Shown: in pieces, positions 1 to 8,622 of the stretch
How positions within the stretch are numbered: the first letter of the stretch is position 1
Layout of the letters: every line of letters starts with the position of its first letter
DNA from: Flavobacteriaceae bacterium
Lineage (GTDB): Bacteria; Bacteroidota; Bacteroidia; Flavobacteriales; Flavobacteriaceae
Length of the DNA: 64,000 nucleotides
Assembly (NCBI GenBank): GCA_014238425.1
Contig: JABABD010000029.1
Location: forward strand, 124,001-188,000
Direction: 5' to 3'
Notes under the pieces: model-generated
The model's input: only the letters and a program-made list of their open reading frames with translations
Database searches by the model: none
What the model was told of the DNA's origin: nothing
Program-made: the position numbers and the translations under genes

Positions 1-581
1 TATACGTCCTATTATTTTTTATATCATCATCGATTATTGGTCAAGAGAATTGGCAATTGGCCAAAGATAAAGATGGCATTGCCATATGGACACGTAATTT
101 TCAAGATAGCTCTTATAAAGAATACAAAGCGGTTACCTACATCATTACCTCTATGGATGCCGTTGTCCACGAATTGCTAGATGCACCTAAATACGTAGAG
201 AATTGTATTGCAGGAGTAAGTCATTTAATAGCAACAAATCCAGGTATCGAATATCTTTTCTATGCCAAGAACAAACTACCTTGGCCACTAAGAGACCGTG
301 ATGTTATTTCAAGACTTACAATGGGCCAACAATCGGAAAACAGTATAAGATTAAATATCAAGGCAGCTCCTAAAGAACTCCCAACAATAAATAAAACTCT
401 TCGAATAAAAGAACTAGAAGGCTACTGGTTGCTGGAAAGAGAAGGTGATAAAATCAAGGTGACACAACAACTTTACTTTAACCCAGAAGGTAATTTACCT
501 CCTTTCGTCACTAATAGTTTATTAGTGAAAGGACCCTTTAATACTTTTTCCGAACTAAGAGATAAGTTAGGGGTGATGTAA
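1..581 (+). CDS. START-domain lipid-binding protein, 5' truncated by window edge
   Basis: The frame is open from the first bases of the window and reads a hydrophobic stretch (YVLLFFISSSIIGQ) followed by ENWQLAKDKDGI, so the true start with a signal peptide lies upstream of position 1. The mature part, about 180 residues, looks like a START/polyketide-cyclase-like fold as found in secreted flavobacterial START-domain proteins. Typical features are IWTRNFQDSSYKEYKAVTYI near the N-terminus, LPWPLRDRDVISR in the middle and LEGYWLLERE near the C-terminus. Such proteins bind a hydrophobic ligand, probably lipid, in the periplasm; no ligand can be inferred. The internal TTG at 57 is not the real start because the signal peptide lies before it. 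Confidence 0.75.
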   Translation, partial: YVLLFFISSSIIGQENWQLAKDKDGIAIWTRNFQDSSYKEYKAVTYIITSMDAVVHELLDAPKYVENCIAGVSHLIATNPGIEYLFYAKNKLPWPLRDRDVISRLTMGQQSENSIRLNIKAAPKELPTINKTLRIKELEGYWLLEREGDKIKVTQQLYFNPEGNLPPFVTNSLLVKGPFNTFSELRDKLGVM

Positions 582-603
582 TGCCTGGAGTATTAACTAT
601 AAA

Positions 604-2025
604 TTAACTCAATTCCCAACCCTTTCTGTAGGTACCTTGCACCCATTCATTGGCCTTATCGTAGTTGGTAACACGCATATTCGGACCATCCCAATATAAT
701 TTGCGACGTCCTGGATAATCAAAAGGTGCCCAATCGCCAGCTTTTTTCCCATCTTTAAACACTTTGTATTGGAAAGCCTTGATTGCCAAATTACCCATTA
801 GTACAGATTCTGTTAATGGTCCTGCATAAGAAAAAGGAGATGATGTCGGCACTCCGTCTAAACAGCCTTCAACAAAATTTTGAACATGAGCTTCACCTTT
901 TATTCTTGGAATTGTCGGTTCAGGTGCTTTAAAGTATTTCATAGTACTAGAAGGCAACAACCTTGCATTTCTTGAGTAAGTGTCAGTTACCAATATACCA
1001 CGTGTGCCATAAAAGACACTTCCGCCATCCCAATTACCAATTGTTTCTCCATCATTCAATTCGTCTGGAAGGTCTGGCATAATACCACCATCGTACCAAT
1101 TAAGTTCTACTTTACCATATTTAGGTGTATCAAACTTTAATCTCACTATAGATGATGGCGGACACGCTTTCGCATAATTAGCTTCAACAAAATCTCCAGC
1201 CCAAACGGTTGTGCAGCTAGCTTCAGCTTCGTAAGGTGAACCTAGTCCTAAAGTCCTGAATGGTGTTTCCATAATATGACAACCCATATCTCCTAATCCT
1301 CCCGTACCGAAATCCCACCAACCACGCCATTTGAATGGCAGATAAGCTGAGTGATATGGTCGTTGCTCTGCAGGGCCTAACCATAAATCCCAATCCAATT
1401 CTTTTGGTACTGCTTCCCCTTCTGTAATATTGCGTAAACCTTGCGGCCAAACAGGTCTGTTGGTCCAGCAATCTACTTTTTCAATATTTCCGAGGACTCC
1501 AGATTCAATCCATTCTTGTGCTTGTCGAATACCATTACTGGAACTCCCTTGATTTCCCATTTGGGTAACAATGCCTTGCTCTTTGGCAACTTTAGCCATC
1601 AATCTGGCTTCAGCAATATTATGAGTCAATGGCTTTTCTACGTATGCATGTTTTTTTTCACGCATAAATGGTAAGGCTATTGTAGCGTGCATATGATCGG
1701 GCGTACCCACAGAAAACGCATCGATATCTTTGATATGACTGTTAAATAATTTTCTAAAATCCTTATAGCGTTTTGCTTTTGGGTGTAACTCGTAACTGCC
1801 TTTTGCCATTCGATCATCAACATCGCATAATGCAACGAATTTTACGCGTTTTGTATTTGTTAGCTCCTTAACGATACCACCGCCACGACCACCAACACCA
1901 ATGGATGCTACATAAAGTGTATCACTAGGAGATATATGTGAATTGCCACCTAGTACAAAACTCGGTACGATACTAAAAGCAGCAGAAGCACCTGCTGTTT
2001 TTTTGATGAATTGTCTTCTTTTCAT
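604..2025 (-). CDS. Gfo/Idh/MocA-family oxidoreductase with Tat-type signal
   Basis: 473 residues. The N-terminus MKRRQFIKKTAGASAAFSIV carries a twin-arginine-like motif (RRQFIK) and a hydrophobic segment, so export by Tat is likely. The Rossmann segment (ASIGVGGRGGGIVKEL, about residues 40-55) and the family motif VEKPLTHN (about 128-136) fit an NAD(P)-dependent sugar or inositol dehydrogenase-like enzyme. The long C-terminal alpha/beta domain with GGLGDMGCHIMETPFR is typical of the secreted Bacteroidota group. The substrate is unknown. It is monocistronic and convergent with the START gene, with a 22-base gap. Family assignment is firm; the reaction is not. Confidence 0.85.
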   Translation of the reverse strand: MKRRQFIKKTAGASAAFSIVPSFVLGGNSHISPSDTLYVASIGVGGRGGGIVKELTNTKRVKFVALCDVDDRMAKGSYELHPKAKRYKDFRKLFNSHIKDIDAFSVGTPDHMHATIALPFMREKKHAYVEKPLTHNIAEARLMAKVAKEQGIVTQMGNQGSSSNGIRQAQEWIESGVLGNIEKVDCWTNRPVWPQGLRNITEGEAVPKELDWDLWLGPAEQRPYHSAYLPFKWRGWWDFGTGGLGDMGCHIMETPFRTLGLGSPYEAEASCTTVWAGDFVEANYAKACPPSSIVRLKFDTPKYGKVELNWYDGGIMPDLPDELNDGETIGNWDGGSVFYGTRGILVTDTYSRNARLLPSSTMKYFKAPEPTIPRIKGEAHVQNFVEGCLDGVPTSSPFSYAGPLTESVLMGNLAIKAFQYKVFKDGKKAGDWAPFDYPGRRKLYWDGPNMRVTNYDKANEWVQGTYRKGWELS

Positions 2026-2131
2026 TTTAAGGATTGAATTAATTAGAGTATCAAGTTACAAAAAAGCTATAAAATGTTAATGTTGATAAGTGAGCGAAAT
2101 TGAAACATGTTGAGTACATTTTTTGATTAAT

Positions 2132-2147
2132 TTTGAAGTACTTCAAA
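2132..2147. promoter_or_regulatory. 16-bp perfect palindrome upstream of the radical SAM gene
   Basis: TTTGAAGTACTTCAAA is a perfect palindrome 28 bp before the start of the radical SAM gene, in the divergent gap with the oxidoreductase. Its size and position suggest a dimeric repressor site, but no regulator can be named. Confidence 0.35.
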
Positions 2148-2175
2148 GTACATCCCATACTGCATTGTAGTTTTT

Positions 2176-3246
2176 ATGAGTGACGAGACCATTAAAGGGC
2201 GTGGTGCACAGCGTAATGTGCATAACAGATTTTTCGAATATAAACATGAAACAAGGGATGATTTTCTTGAATTTTGCAGAAAGGAAGGTGAAATCGCTGA
2301 CCCGAATAAAACCTTATATCTTGAAACATTTCCTAAAACAATAGTCAATAAGGTAACAAGTCCTGACGTTGGTATGATGTACTCCATGAATCCGTATCAA
2401 GGATGCGAACATGGTTGTATTTATTGTTATGCAAGAAACACCCATGAATATTGGGGTTTTAGTGCTGGATTGGATTTTGAACGGCGCATTTTAATAAAAA
2501 AGAACGCTGCAGAACTACTAGAGAAGAAACTAAAAAGTAAGCATTGGAAAGCACATGCAATAGTCCTATCAGGGAATACAGATTGTTACCAGCCAGCCGA
2601 AAAAAAATTCGAGATTACGAGACAATGCCTAGAAGTATTTTTAAAGTATAGGCATCCAGTAGCTATTATCAGTAAAAATGCGTTGGTCTTAAGAGATTTG
2701 GATATTTTGAAGGAGCTAGCAAAGGATAATTTGATCAGTATGAATGTATCTATTACCTCGCTATCAGAAGAGACTAGGCGCATTTTAGAACCAAGAACTG
2801 CTACAATTAAAAAACGCTTAGAAGTTGTAAAGACGTTATCTGAATCTGGTATTCCTGTTAATGCTATGTTAGCACCTATTATCCCTTCTATCAATAGTCA
2901 TGAAATCCTACCCTTAGCAAAAACGGTTTCAGAGCACGGTGCTGTATCTTGTGCATTTACTGTTGTTCATTTAAATGGGGCTATAGGAGATATTTTTACC
3001 GATTGGATTAGAAAGGCTATGCCAGATAGGGCAGATAAAGTATTACATCAAATAGAAGCATGTCATGGTGGTACTTTAAATGATAGCAGATTTGGAGTTC
3101 GAAAACGTGGTGAAGGTAAGATTGCAGAGCAGTTGCATAGTTTAATGAGGCTGGCAAAACAGAAATATTTTAAGAAGGGAACTAATCCACCTTTGAATAC
3201 AGAATTACACGAGCAGTATAAGGATGGTCAAATGACATTATTTTAA
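2176..3246 (+). CDS. PA0069-family radical SAM protein
   Basis: 356 residues. The cluster motif C77-x3-C81-x2-C84 (CEHGCIYCYAR) binds the [4Fe-4S] that cleaves S-adenosylmethionine. The N-terminal RGAQRNVHNRF and the segment MNPYQGCEHGC are hallmarks of the PA0069/Rv2578c group, related to spore photoproduct lyase-like radical SAM enzymes. No substrate has been established for the group. The gene overlaps the convergent HD-domain gene by 9 bp at the 3' ends. The ATG at 2176 fits the family N-terminus. Confidence 0.88.
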   Translation: MSDETIKGRGAQRNVHNRFFEYKHETRDDFLEFCRKEGEIADPNKTLYLETFPKTIVNKVTSPDVGMMYSMNPYQGCEHGCIYCYARNTHEYWGFSAGLDFERRILIKKNAAELLEKKLKSKHWKAHAIVLSGNTDCYQPAEKKFEITRQCLEVFLKYRHPVAIISKNALVLRDLDILKELAKDNLISMNVSITSLSEETRRILEPRTATIKKRLEVVKTLSESGIPVNAMLAPIIPSINSHEILPLAKTVSEHGAVSCAFTVVHLNGAIGDIFTDWIRKAMPDRADKVLHQIEACHGGTLNDSRFGVRKRGEGKIAEQLHSLMRLAKQKYFKKGTNPPLNTELHEQYKDGQMTLF

Positions 3247-3891
3247 GCCTTCCCACTCCTTATAAAACTGTTCCAAATAACTAGTCATGAATTCGTGTCT
3301 TTTTTTTGCAATCAGTTTACCAGTTTTGGTATTCATTTTATCTTTTAAGAGCAGCAATTTTTCATAAAAATGATTTATGGTTGGGGCATGAGACCTCTTG
3401 TATTCTTCTTTACTCATGTTAGGGTTTGGTTTAATGTCTGGATCGTAAAGTTTGCGATTTTTAAATCCTCCGTAATTAAAACAGCGTGCAATCCCAATGG
3501 CACCAATGGCATCCAATCTATCGGCGTCTTGAATGACATCCAACTCAGGAGAAGAGAACGTTTGTTGGCCACCTAAAGATGATTTAAAAGAGATGTTTTC
3601 AATAATGTTGATCACATGTTCAATAACGGTACTATCTACATTTTGTTTGAACAAGAATTCTCGAGAAATTCTGGGGCCTACAGTTTCATCTCCATCATGG
3701 AATTTGCTATCAGCGATATCATGCAATAAAGCTCCAAGCGCTACTACTAAATCATCAACGCTTTCATTTTTTGCAATTAATAGTGCATTCTTATAAACAC
3801 GTTCAGTATGAAACCAATCATGCCCACCTTCAGCATTTAATAATTCGTGCTTTACAAAATCAATGGTATTGTTAACCTGTTGTATAGACAT
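3238..3891 (-). CDS. HD-domain metal-dependent phosphohydrolase
   Basis: 217 residues. Metal-binding motifs of the HD superfamily are visible: H in GGHDWFHTERV (about residues 19-29), the HD pair in GALLHDIADSKF, and a later D in DVIQDADRLDAIGAIG. The pattern DADRLDAIGAIGIARCF is typical of the YedJ/YpgQ group, proposed to hydrolyse nucleotides. It follows the desaturase gene by only 3 bp on the same strand, so the two are probably co-transcribed. The physiological substrate cannot be read from the sequence. Confidence 0.85.
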   Translation of the reverse strand: MSIQQVNNTIDFVKHELLNAEGGHDWFHTERVYKNALLIAKNESVDDLVVALGALLHDIADSKFHDGDETVGPRISREFLFKQNVDSTVIEHVINIIENISFKSSLGGQQTFSSPELDVIQDADRLDAIGAIGIARCFNYGGFKNRKLYDPDIKPNPNMSKEEYKRSHAPTINHFYEKLLLLKDKMNTKTGKLIAKKRHEFMTSYLEQFYKEWEGLK

Positions 3892-3894
3892 GAT

Positions 3895-4881
3895 TTAAAG
3901 TTTTGCAGGCTCCACCCATTTAAACTGAAAAGAATTCTCAGGAATCTTTATTCTATCAGCTAAGCGTATCATTCTAGACGGTAAAGCAACAAGATAATCC
4001 CTAGCTTTTTCAGCCTCTTCATTCAGTCCTGTGATTTTCTCTATATCCCAACGATCTATAAGCTTTTGAAGAATGTTCACATAATCAATAGACGTGTAAA
4101 CACCAATGCGTTGAGCGGTATTTGAAAATTCTTCGAATGCTGTACTTATTTTATTTCCTGATTCTCTTAAAAAATGTGCCGGCATGGTGATTTTTTGTTT
4201 CATCATATATTGAAACGCCAACATCATTTGATTAGGGTCTACCTCAAAAATACGCTCTACAAACTCAGAATAAGCATTGTGATGTCTCATCTCGTCACCA
4301 GAAATGATCTTGCACATTTTACTGAGTTGTTTACTGCCTTTTTCTTTAGCGAGCTTGGCAACTCTGTTATGAGAAATATATGTTGCCAACTCTTGAAAAC
4401 TAGTATATACAAAGTTTTTATAAGGATCTCTATCTGTACCTATATCAAAACCATCAGCAATAAGGTACTGAGTGGTTTTTTCAATCTCTTTCATATTTAC
4501 TCTGCCAGATAAATAAATGTACTTGTTCAACACATCACCATGGCGATTCTCTTCTGCTGTCCAATGACGTACCCATTTAGACCAAGCATTTCTTTCAGTT
4601 TGTCCAACGCCTTCAACATCCATTAACCAAGATTCATAAGTTGGTAGTGCTTCTTCCGTAATCATATCTCCAACAAGGACCACCCAAAAATCATAAGATA
4701 ATTCTTTAGAGAGTTCACGAATCTCCCTGACTTCTTCAAAAAACCCATCACTTTCAGAATTCGGAAGGAAATCAGTTGGTTGCCATATTTTTTCAATGGG
4801 AATAAGATATTTCTCTATTAAAGAATCAATGTCTTTTTCTAAAAACTGCATCACTTCCAATCTTACATTTTTCAATGACAT
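3895..4881 (-). CDS. Acyl-ACP desaturase (soluble di-iron)
   Basis: 328 residues. It has the two di-iron motifs of the plant/bacterial acyl-[acyl carrier protein] delta-9 desaturase family: EENRHG at residues 110-115 and DEMRHH at 196-201. Further carboxylate ligands probably come from E77-E78 (ITEEALPTY) and E164 (SFQELATY). The enzyme would introduce a cis double bond into acyl-ACP in the cytoplasm for membrane unsaturation. The acyltransferase gene sits 12 bp upstream on the same strand, which suggests a small membrane-lipid operon: acyltransferase, desaturase, HD hydrolase. Confidence 0.9.
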   Translation of the reverse strand: MSLKNVRLEVMQFLEKDIDSLIEKYLIPIEKIWQPTDFLPNSESDGFFEEVREIRELSKELSYDFWVVLVGDMITEEALPTYESWLMDVEGVGQTERNAWSKWVRHWTAEENRHGDVLNKYIYLSGRVNMKEIEKTTQYLIADGFDIGTDRDPYKNFVYTSFQELATYISHNRVAKLAKEKGSKQLSKMCKIISGDEMRHHNAYSEFVERIFEVDPNQMMLAFQYMMKQKITMPAHFLRESGNKISTAFEEFSNTAQRIGVYTSIDYVNILQKLIDRWDIEKITGLNEEAEKARDYLVALPSRMIRLADRIKIPENSFQFKWVEPAKL

Positions 4882-4893
4882 AACTAAATCTAT

Positions 4894-5628
4894 TTAAGTG
4901 TAAATATTATCTTTTATTACTTTCTCAATGGTTTCTAAAAGCATTCCTGTTTCATGGTCACTGGCTTTTAAAGGTTTATGAACAGTAAATGTTAAATGTG
5001 CTCCAAGACCCATAGGAAATTTACCGTATTTAAGGGTTTTCCATGAATTATTGATGGAAATCGGAACAATGAGCGCGCTAGGAATATATTTAATAAGTGT
5101 TTCCAAGCCTTTTGTTTGAAATTTCTTTGGTTTTCCATTCCTACTACGAGTGCCTTCAGGGAAAATCACAGCAGCGCGTTTTGTGTGTTCAATGTATTCT
5201 GAGAACCTCTTGATTTCGGTAAGTGCTTGCCTTGGATTTTTTCTATCAATCAGAGCAGATCCGCCATGACGTAGATTATAAGACACACTAGGAATCCCTT
5301 TTCCTAATTCTTTTTTGCTTATAAATTTAACATGATGCTTTCTCATATACCACATAATGGGAGAAATATCACTCATGCTTTGATGATTTGCAACTATAAT
5401 AAGAGGCTGGTCGGTTGATATGTTGTATGGATTTTCAAAAGTGAATTGAGATCCTAAAATATTAAGACACCTCATTAAAAAGAACTGAAGCCAATCAACA
5501 CTTTTCTTATGAGCTTGATAGCCAAAAACATTTAAACAAATCCACTGTATCGGGTGAAAAACCAGTAACGTCAATCCAAAAAAGAAAAAGTAAAAAATGG
5601 ATAACGGATATGCAATTAGTTTTCGCAT
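4894..5628 (-). CDS. 1-acyl-sn-glycerol-3-phosphate acyltransferase-like protein
   Basis: 244 residues. It has an N-terminal membrane segment (residues about 8-30), the catalytic block NHQSMSD (81-87, the H-x4-D motif) and the substrate-binding block FPEGTRSRNG (156-165). These define the PlsC family, which transfers an acyl chain to lysophosphatidic acid at the inner membrane. It is the first gene of the run with the desaturase and HD-hydrolase genes. A terminator hairpin at 5680-5706 separates it from the bacilliredoxin gene upstream. Confidence 0.88.
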   Translation of the reverse strand: MRKLIAYPLSIFYFFFFGLTLLVFHPIQWICLNVFGYQAHKKSVDWLQFFLMRCLNILGSQFTFENPYNISTDQPLIIVANHQSMSDISPIMWYMRKHHVKFISKKELGKGIPSVSYNLRHGGSALIDRKNPRQALTEIKRFSEYIEHTKRAAVIFPEGTRSRNGKPKKFQTKGLETLIKYIPSALIVPISINNSWKTLKYGKFPMGLGAHLTFTVHKPLKASDHETGMLLETIEKVIKDNIYT

Positions 5629-5679
5629 GAAAGAGTTTGGTTAATTAGCACGTCAAAAGTAATTAATTATAGACATAAA

Positions 5680-5706
5680 AAAACCACGTATTAAACGTGG
5701 TTTTAA
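5680..5706 (-). terminator. Rho-independent terminator after bacilliredoxin
   Basis: AAACCACGT and ACGTGGTTT form a hairpin with a 5-base loop, flanked by an A-run and a T-run so that it could work on either strand. It lies between the end of the bacilliredoxin gene and the start of the acyltransferase gene, both on the minus strand. Confidence 0.75.
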
Positions 5707-5724
5707 TTTTTGTTGTTGTTAGTT

Positions 5725-6135
5725 TTAGCAATGCTGGTTATAAGCATCCATTAAATTTTCCGAAATCATTTCAGCTGGACGACCCTCAATATGATGTCTT
5801 TCAAGCATGTGTACTAATTCGCCATCTTTAAATAGGGCCATGCAAGGGGAGCTTGGCGGAAACGGAATCATATATTCTCGTGCCTTATCTGTAGCTTCTT
5901 TGTCTACTCCTGCAAACACTGTCACTAAATGATCAGGACGTTTTGCGTTTTGTAAAGAGGTTCTGGCGCCTGGACGTGCATTGGCCGCGGCACAACCGCA
6001 AACTGAATTCACGACCACAAGAGTTGTTCCTTCTTTTGCAATCGCTGTATCTACGGCTTCTGTTGTATGTAATTCTTGAAACCCGACATTCGTCAAGTCT
6101 TCTCGCATTGGTTTTACTAAATCTGCTGGGTACAT
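5725..6135 (-). CDS. Bacilliredoxin, BrxA/BrxB family
   Basis: 136 residues when started at MYPADLVKPMRED, the standard start of the family. An upstream in-frame ATG at 6169-6171 would add 12 residues, but it overlaps the TATCTTTG promoter box and lies before the predicted transcription start. The active-site motif is C-G-C in VVNSVCGCAAANARPGAR. These thioredoxin-fold proteins remove bacillithiol from oxidised proteins in Firmicutes and are also common in Bacteroidota. The gene is monocistronic, with its own promoter and terminator. Confidence 0.9.
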   Translation of the reverse strand: MYPADLVKPMREDLTNVGFQELHTTEAVDTAIAKEGTTLVVVNSVCGCAAANARPGARTSLQNAKRPDHLVTVFAGVDKEATDKAREYMIPFPPSSPCMALFKDGELVHMLERHHIEGRPAEMISENLMDAYNQHC

Positions 6136-6168
6136 ATAATGTGTTTTTAAAGTATCATAATATTCATG

Positions 6169-6195
6169 CAAAGATAATCAAAAACTGTGCAACAA
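6169..6195 (-). promoter_or_regulatory. Bacteroidota-type promoter of bacilliredoxin
   Basis: On the minus strand, TATCTTTG (6169-6176) matches the TAnnTTTG -7 box, with a TTG 16 bases upstream (6193-6195). It fixes the start of the downstream gene at 6135 rather than 6171. Confidence 0.6.
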
Positions 6196-6290
6196 TTGTT
6201 AAACTGACATCTAGGCAGATTGTAACAAAGTCACTAATTTTTCAACTAACAAATACTATCTTTAGGTCGTATTAAAAATTAAATATTACA

Positions 6291-7091
6291 ATGAGTGTAG
6301 GTAAATGGTTAGGGGCATCATTAGGGTGGTCTTTTGGAGGCCCTATTGGGGCTATTATTGGATTGGCATTAGGAAGTGTTATTGATGGATTGTCATCAGG
6401 CAAGGGTAACCCACTTTTGGGTGAATGGCAAACAGGACGACAACAACAAAATAAAAGACACCAAACGACACATAGAAGAGAACCGCAAAAACGTCGTCAG
6501 CGCCCGCAAACACAACCAGGCGATTTTGAAGTCAGTTTACTTATTCTGTCATCAATAATTATTAAGGCAGATGGTAAACAAGAACAAAGCGAGTTAGATT
6601 ATGTACGCAAGTACTTTGTACAGATGTATGGTAAAGACCGCGCCAATCACGCTTTCAAATTATTTAAGAATATCGTTAATCAGAATGTGTCTACGCGTAA
6701 AGTAAGTATGCAGATCAAGCAAATGATGGACCATGCATCACGTTTGCAATTATTGCACTTTCTATTTGGTATTGCAAAGGCAGATGGTATGGTTACCGAA
6801 GATGAAATACGACAAATTTATACTATTTCTGGTTACTTGGGGATTAGCTCGCGCGATTTTGAAAGCATCAAAGCGATGTTTTATAATAGCAGAGAAAATG
6901 CTTATAAAATATTAGAAGTAAGCAAGAATGCAACTGATGATGAAGTAAAGAAGGCGTATCGTAAAATGGCCAAGAAATATCATCCAGATAAAGTAGGCCA
7001 TTTAGGAAAAGAGCACCAAAAAGGTGCCGAAGAAAAGTTCAAGCAAGTGCAACAAGCCTACGAACAAATTCAGAAAGAGCGTGGGTTTTAA
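6291..7091 (+). CDS. TerB/DnaJ-domain protein (DjlA-like co-chaperone)
   Basis: 266 residues. A Gly-rich N-terminus ([23 protein letters not shown]) is followed by a basic, Gln-rich linker. A TerB-like helical domain (about residues 80-195, with [17 protein letters not shown] and [13 protein letters not shown]) comes next, and a C-terminal J domain contains the HPD motif (KYHPDKVG) needed to stimulate DnaK. This is the arrangement of DjlA, a membrane-tethered Hsp70 co-chaperone. It ends in a one-base stop/start overlap with the DUF998 gene, so the two are translationally coupled. Confidence 0.85.
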   Translation: MSVGKWLGASLGWSFGGPIGAIIGLALGSVIDGLSSGKGNPLLGEWQTGRQQQNKRHQTTHRREPQKRRQRPQTQPGDFEVSLLILSSIIIKADGKQEQSELDYVRKYFVQMYGKDRANHAFKLFKNIVNQNVSTRKVSMQIKQMMDHASRLQLLHFLFGIAKADGMVTEDEIRQIYTISGYLGISSRDFESIKAMFYNSRENAYKILEVSKNATDDEVKKAYRKMAKKYHPDKVGHLGKEHQKGAEEKFKQVQQAYEQIQKERGF

Positions 7092-7708
7092 TGGGTAGAA
7101 CTACTGTATATTGGCTAGGGATAATAGGTGTGCTTTTTTTTGTGGTATCAGGAATTCTTGGCGGATTTCAATTTGAAGAGTATAGTCATATCCATCAATT
7201 CTTGAGTGAAACATATGCTATAGGAACTCCTTATGGTAACCAACTTCGTTTCTTAGGGTATTTACCAAGTGGTATTATGTTGGCTCTATTTGCTTTTTTT
7301 GCACCACGATATTTACCAAAATCGAGACTCATAAAATTTTGCTTTTGGATATTTGCTATTTTTTATGGATTAGGAACCATTGTCGTTGGCATATTTCCAT
7401 GTGATGAGGGTTGTAATCGTGATTTTATTGATCCATCCATGTCGCAAATAATTCACAATCTAATGGGAGGATTGACCTATGTAGTAGTTCCGTTTGTGGT
7501 AATAGCTATTGGATTTAAAGCTAAATCGTGGGCTGTTACTAAATCATATTCGACGCTTACTTTGGTTTGTGGGATTATAGCTCTTGTTTTTGCATGGCTG
7601 ATGATGGCAAATCCAAATGGAAGCTATATTGGACTTTATCAACGATTGGTCGAAGGCTCTATACTATTTTGGATTGTGAACACAGCAGTATTTGTGAAAA
7701 GAATATAG
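7091..7708 (+). CDS. DUF998 multi-spanning membrane protein
   Basis: 205 residues with about six hydrophobic helices. Family cues are the first helix (YWLGIIGVLFFVVSGILGG), YSHIHQFLSETYAIGTPYG, and the loop FPCDEGCNRDFIDPSMSQIIHN between central helices. DUF998 proteins have no established function. The start overlaps the stop of the DnaJ/TerB gene (TAATG), which supports the ATG at 7091 and co-expression. Confidence 0.8.
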   Translation: MGRTTVYWLGIIGVLFFVVSGILGGFQFEEYSHIHQFLSETYAIGTPYGNQLRFLGYLPSGIMLALFAFFAPRYLPKSRLIKFCFWIFAIFYGLGTIVVGIFPCDEGCNRDFIDPSMSQIIHNLMGGLTYVVVPFVVIAIGFKAKSWAVTKSYSTLTLVCGIIALVFAWLMMANPNGSYIGLYQRLVEGSILFWIVNTAVFVKRI

Positions 7709-7763
7709 GCACAGTTTTTGTTAAACACATCATATTTAATTTGAATAACTAACTAAACACAAT

Positions 7764-8543
7764 ATGAAACGTCTTTTACTATTTATAATTTTGATTTCTA
7801 CTCTAACGATGTTCTCTCAATCAAAAGAACATGCTGGCAATTATGAATTTCACAAAGGTAATAATGATAATTTTTATTTAAAGGATAAGCTTACCTTAAA
7901 TCCGAACGGGACATTTCTTTTTCGTTCTCAATCATATGTAGAAGAAAGAATGCAAAGAGAAAGACTTGAGTATGGCAAAGGTACTTGGACCTCTGTTAAG
8001 CGATTAATATTATTGAAGGTTGAAGATAGTGATGTGGACGCAACTCATGTGTTAAATCTAAACAATACTAAGCTTCGTTACGATACCAAGTCACCAAGAG
8101 ATAAGTCCAACCGTGATGTAAAAACCTCTGTTAGGATTATAAATACAGAAATTTCTAGACTCAAAGGGAGAACACTCATTAAAGGCGCTAATACAACTTC
8201 AATTATAAAAGAGGTAGAGTGTTGTAAATCTGTATGGCAAGTTCATTCTTACCTTAACGGGAAATGGGCGAAAAAAAATGAAGATGGTAAAGAATACCAT
8301 TATTTATTTAAGAATGAAAAAGGAATCTTCGAAGCTTATAAAAAAAATGAAGAAGGTGTTTTAGAGGAAATAAACCAGACTACAGCAACGGTCAAAATAT
8401 TAAAGACGAAAGACGGATTCAAGATTGAACAGGATTTTAATGGATTGAAGACTTCTTATGGTATCAAATATTTGGATAATTCCAAACTCATCATGGTTAG
8501 AAGAGACGGAAAAGAATCAGAACTTTTTAGAATTAAAGATTGA
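7764..8543 (+). CDS. Secreted hypothetical protein
   Basis: 259 residues. A clear Sec signal peptide (MKRLLLFIILISTLTMFSQS) is followed by a soluble, lysine-rich chain. The segment KLTLNPNGTFLFRSQSY resembles the beta-strand repeats of Bacteroidota lipocalin-like stress proteins, and the C-terminal half (GKWAKKNEDGKEYHYLFKNEKG) also looks like repeated beta strands. I do not recognise a family. It is 55 bp after the DUF998 gene and may be in the same transcript. Confidence 0.6.
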   Translation: MKRLLLFIILISTLTMFSQSKEHAGNYEFHKGNNDNFYLKDKLTLNPNGTFLFRSQSYVEERMQRERLEYGKGTWTSVKRLILLKVEDSDVDATHVLNLNNTKLRYDTKSPRDKSNRDVKTSVRIINTEISRLKGRTLIKGANTTSIIKEVECCKSVWQVHSYLNGKWAKKNEDGKEYHYLFKNEKGIFEAYKKNEEGVLEEINQTTATVKILKTKDGFKIEQDFNGLKTSYGIKYLDNSKLIMVRRDGKESELFRIKD

Positions 8544-8622
8544 TTTAAGGAGATTCTTCACTTTAATATCAATGATAAATACTTTTTTCATTCTTAGCAT
8601 TCGATTTTAAATTGCAATTAAA

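Noticed and set aside
6136-6171. Longer N-terminus of bacilliredoxin
   Set aside because: The first ATG overlaps the -7 box and the family begins at MYPADLV.
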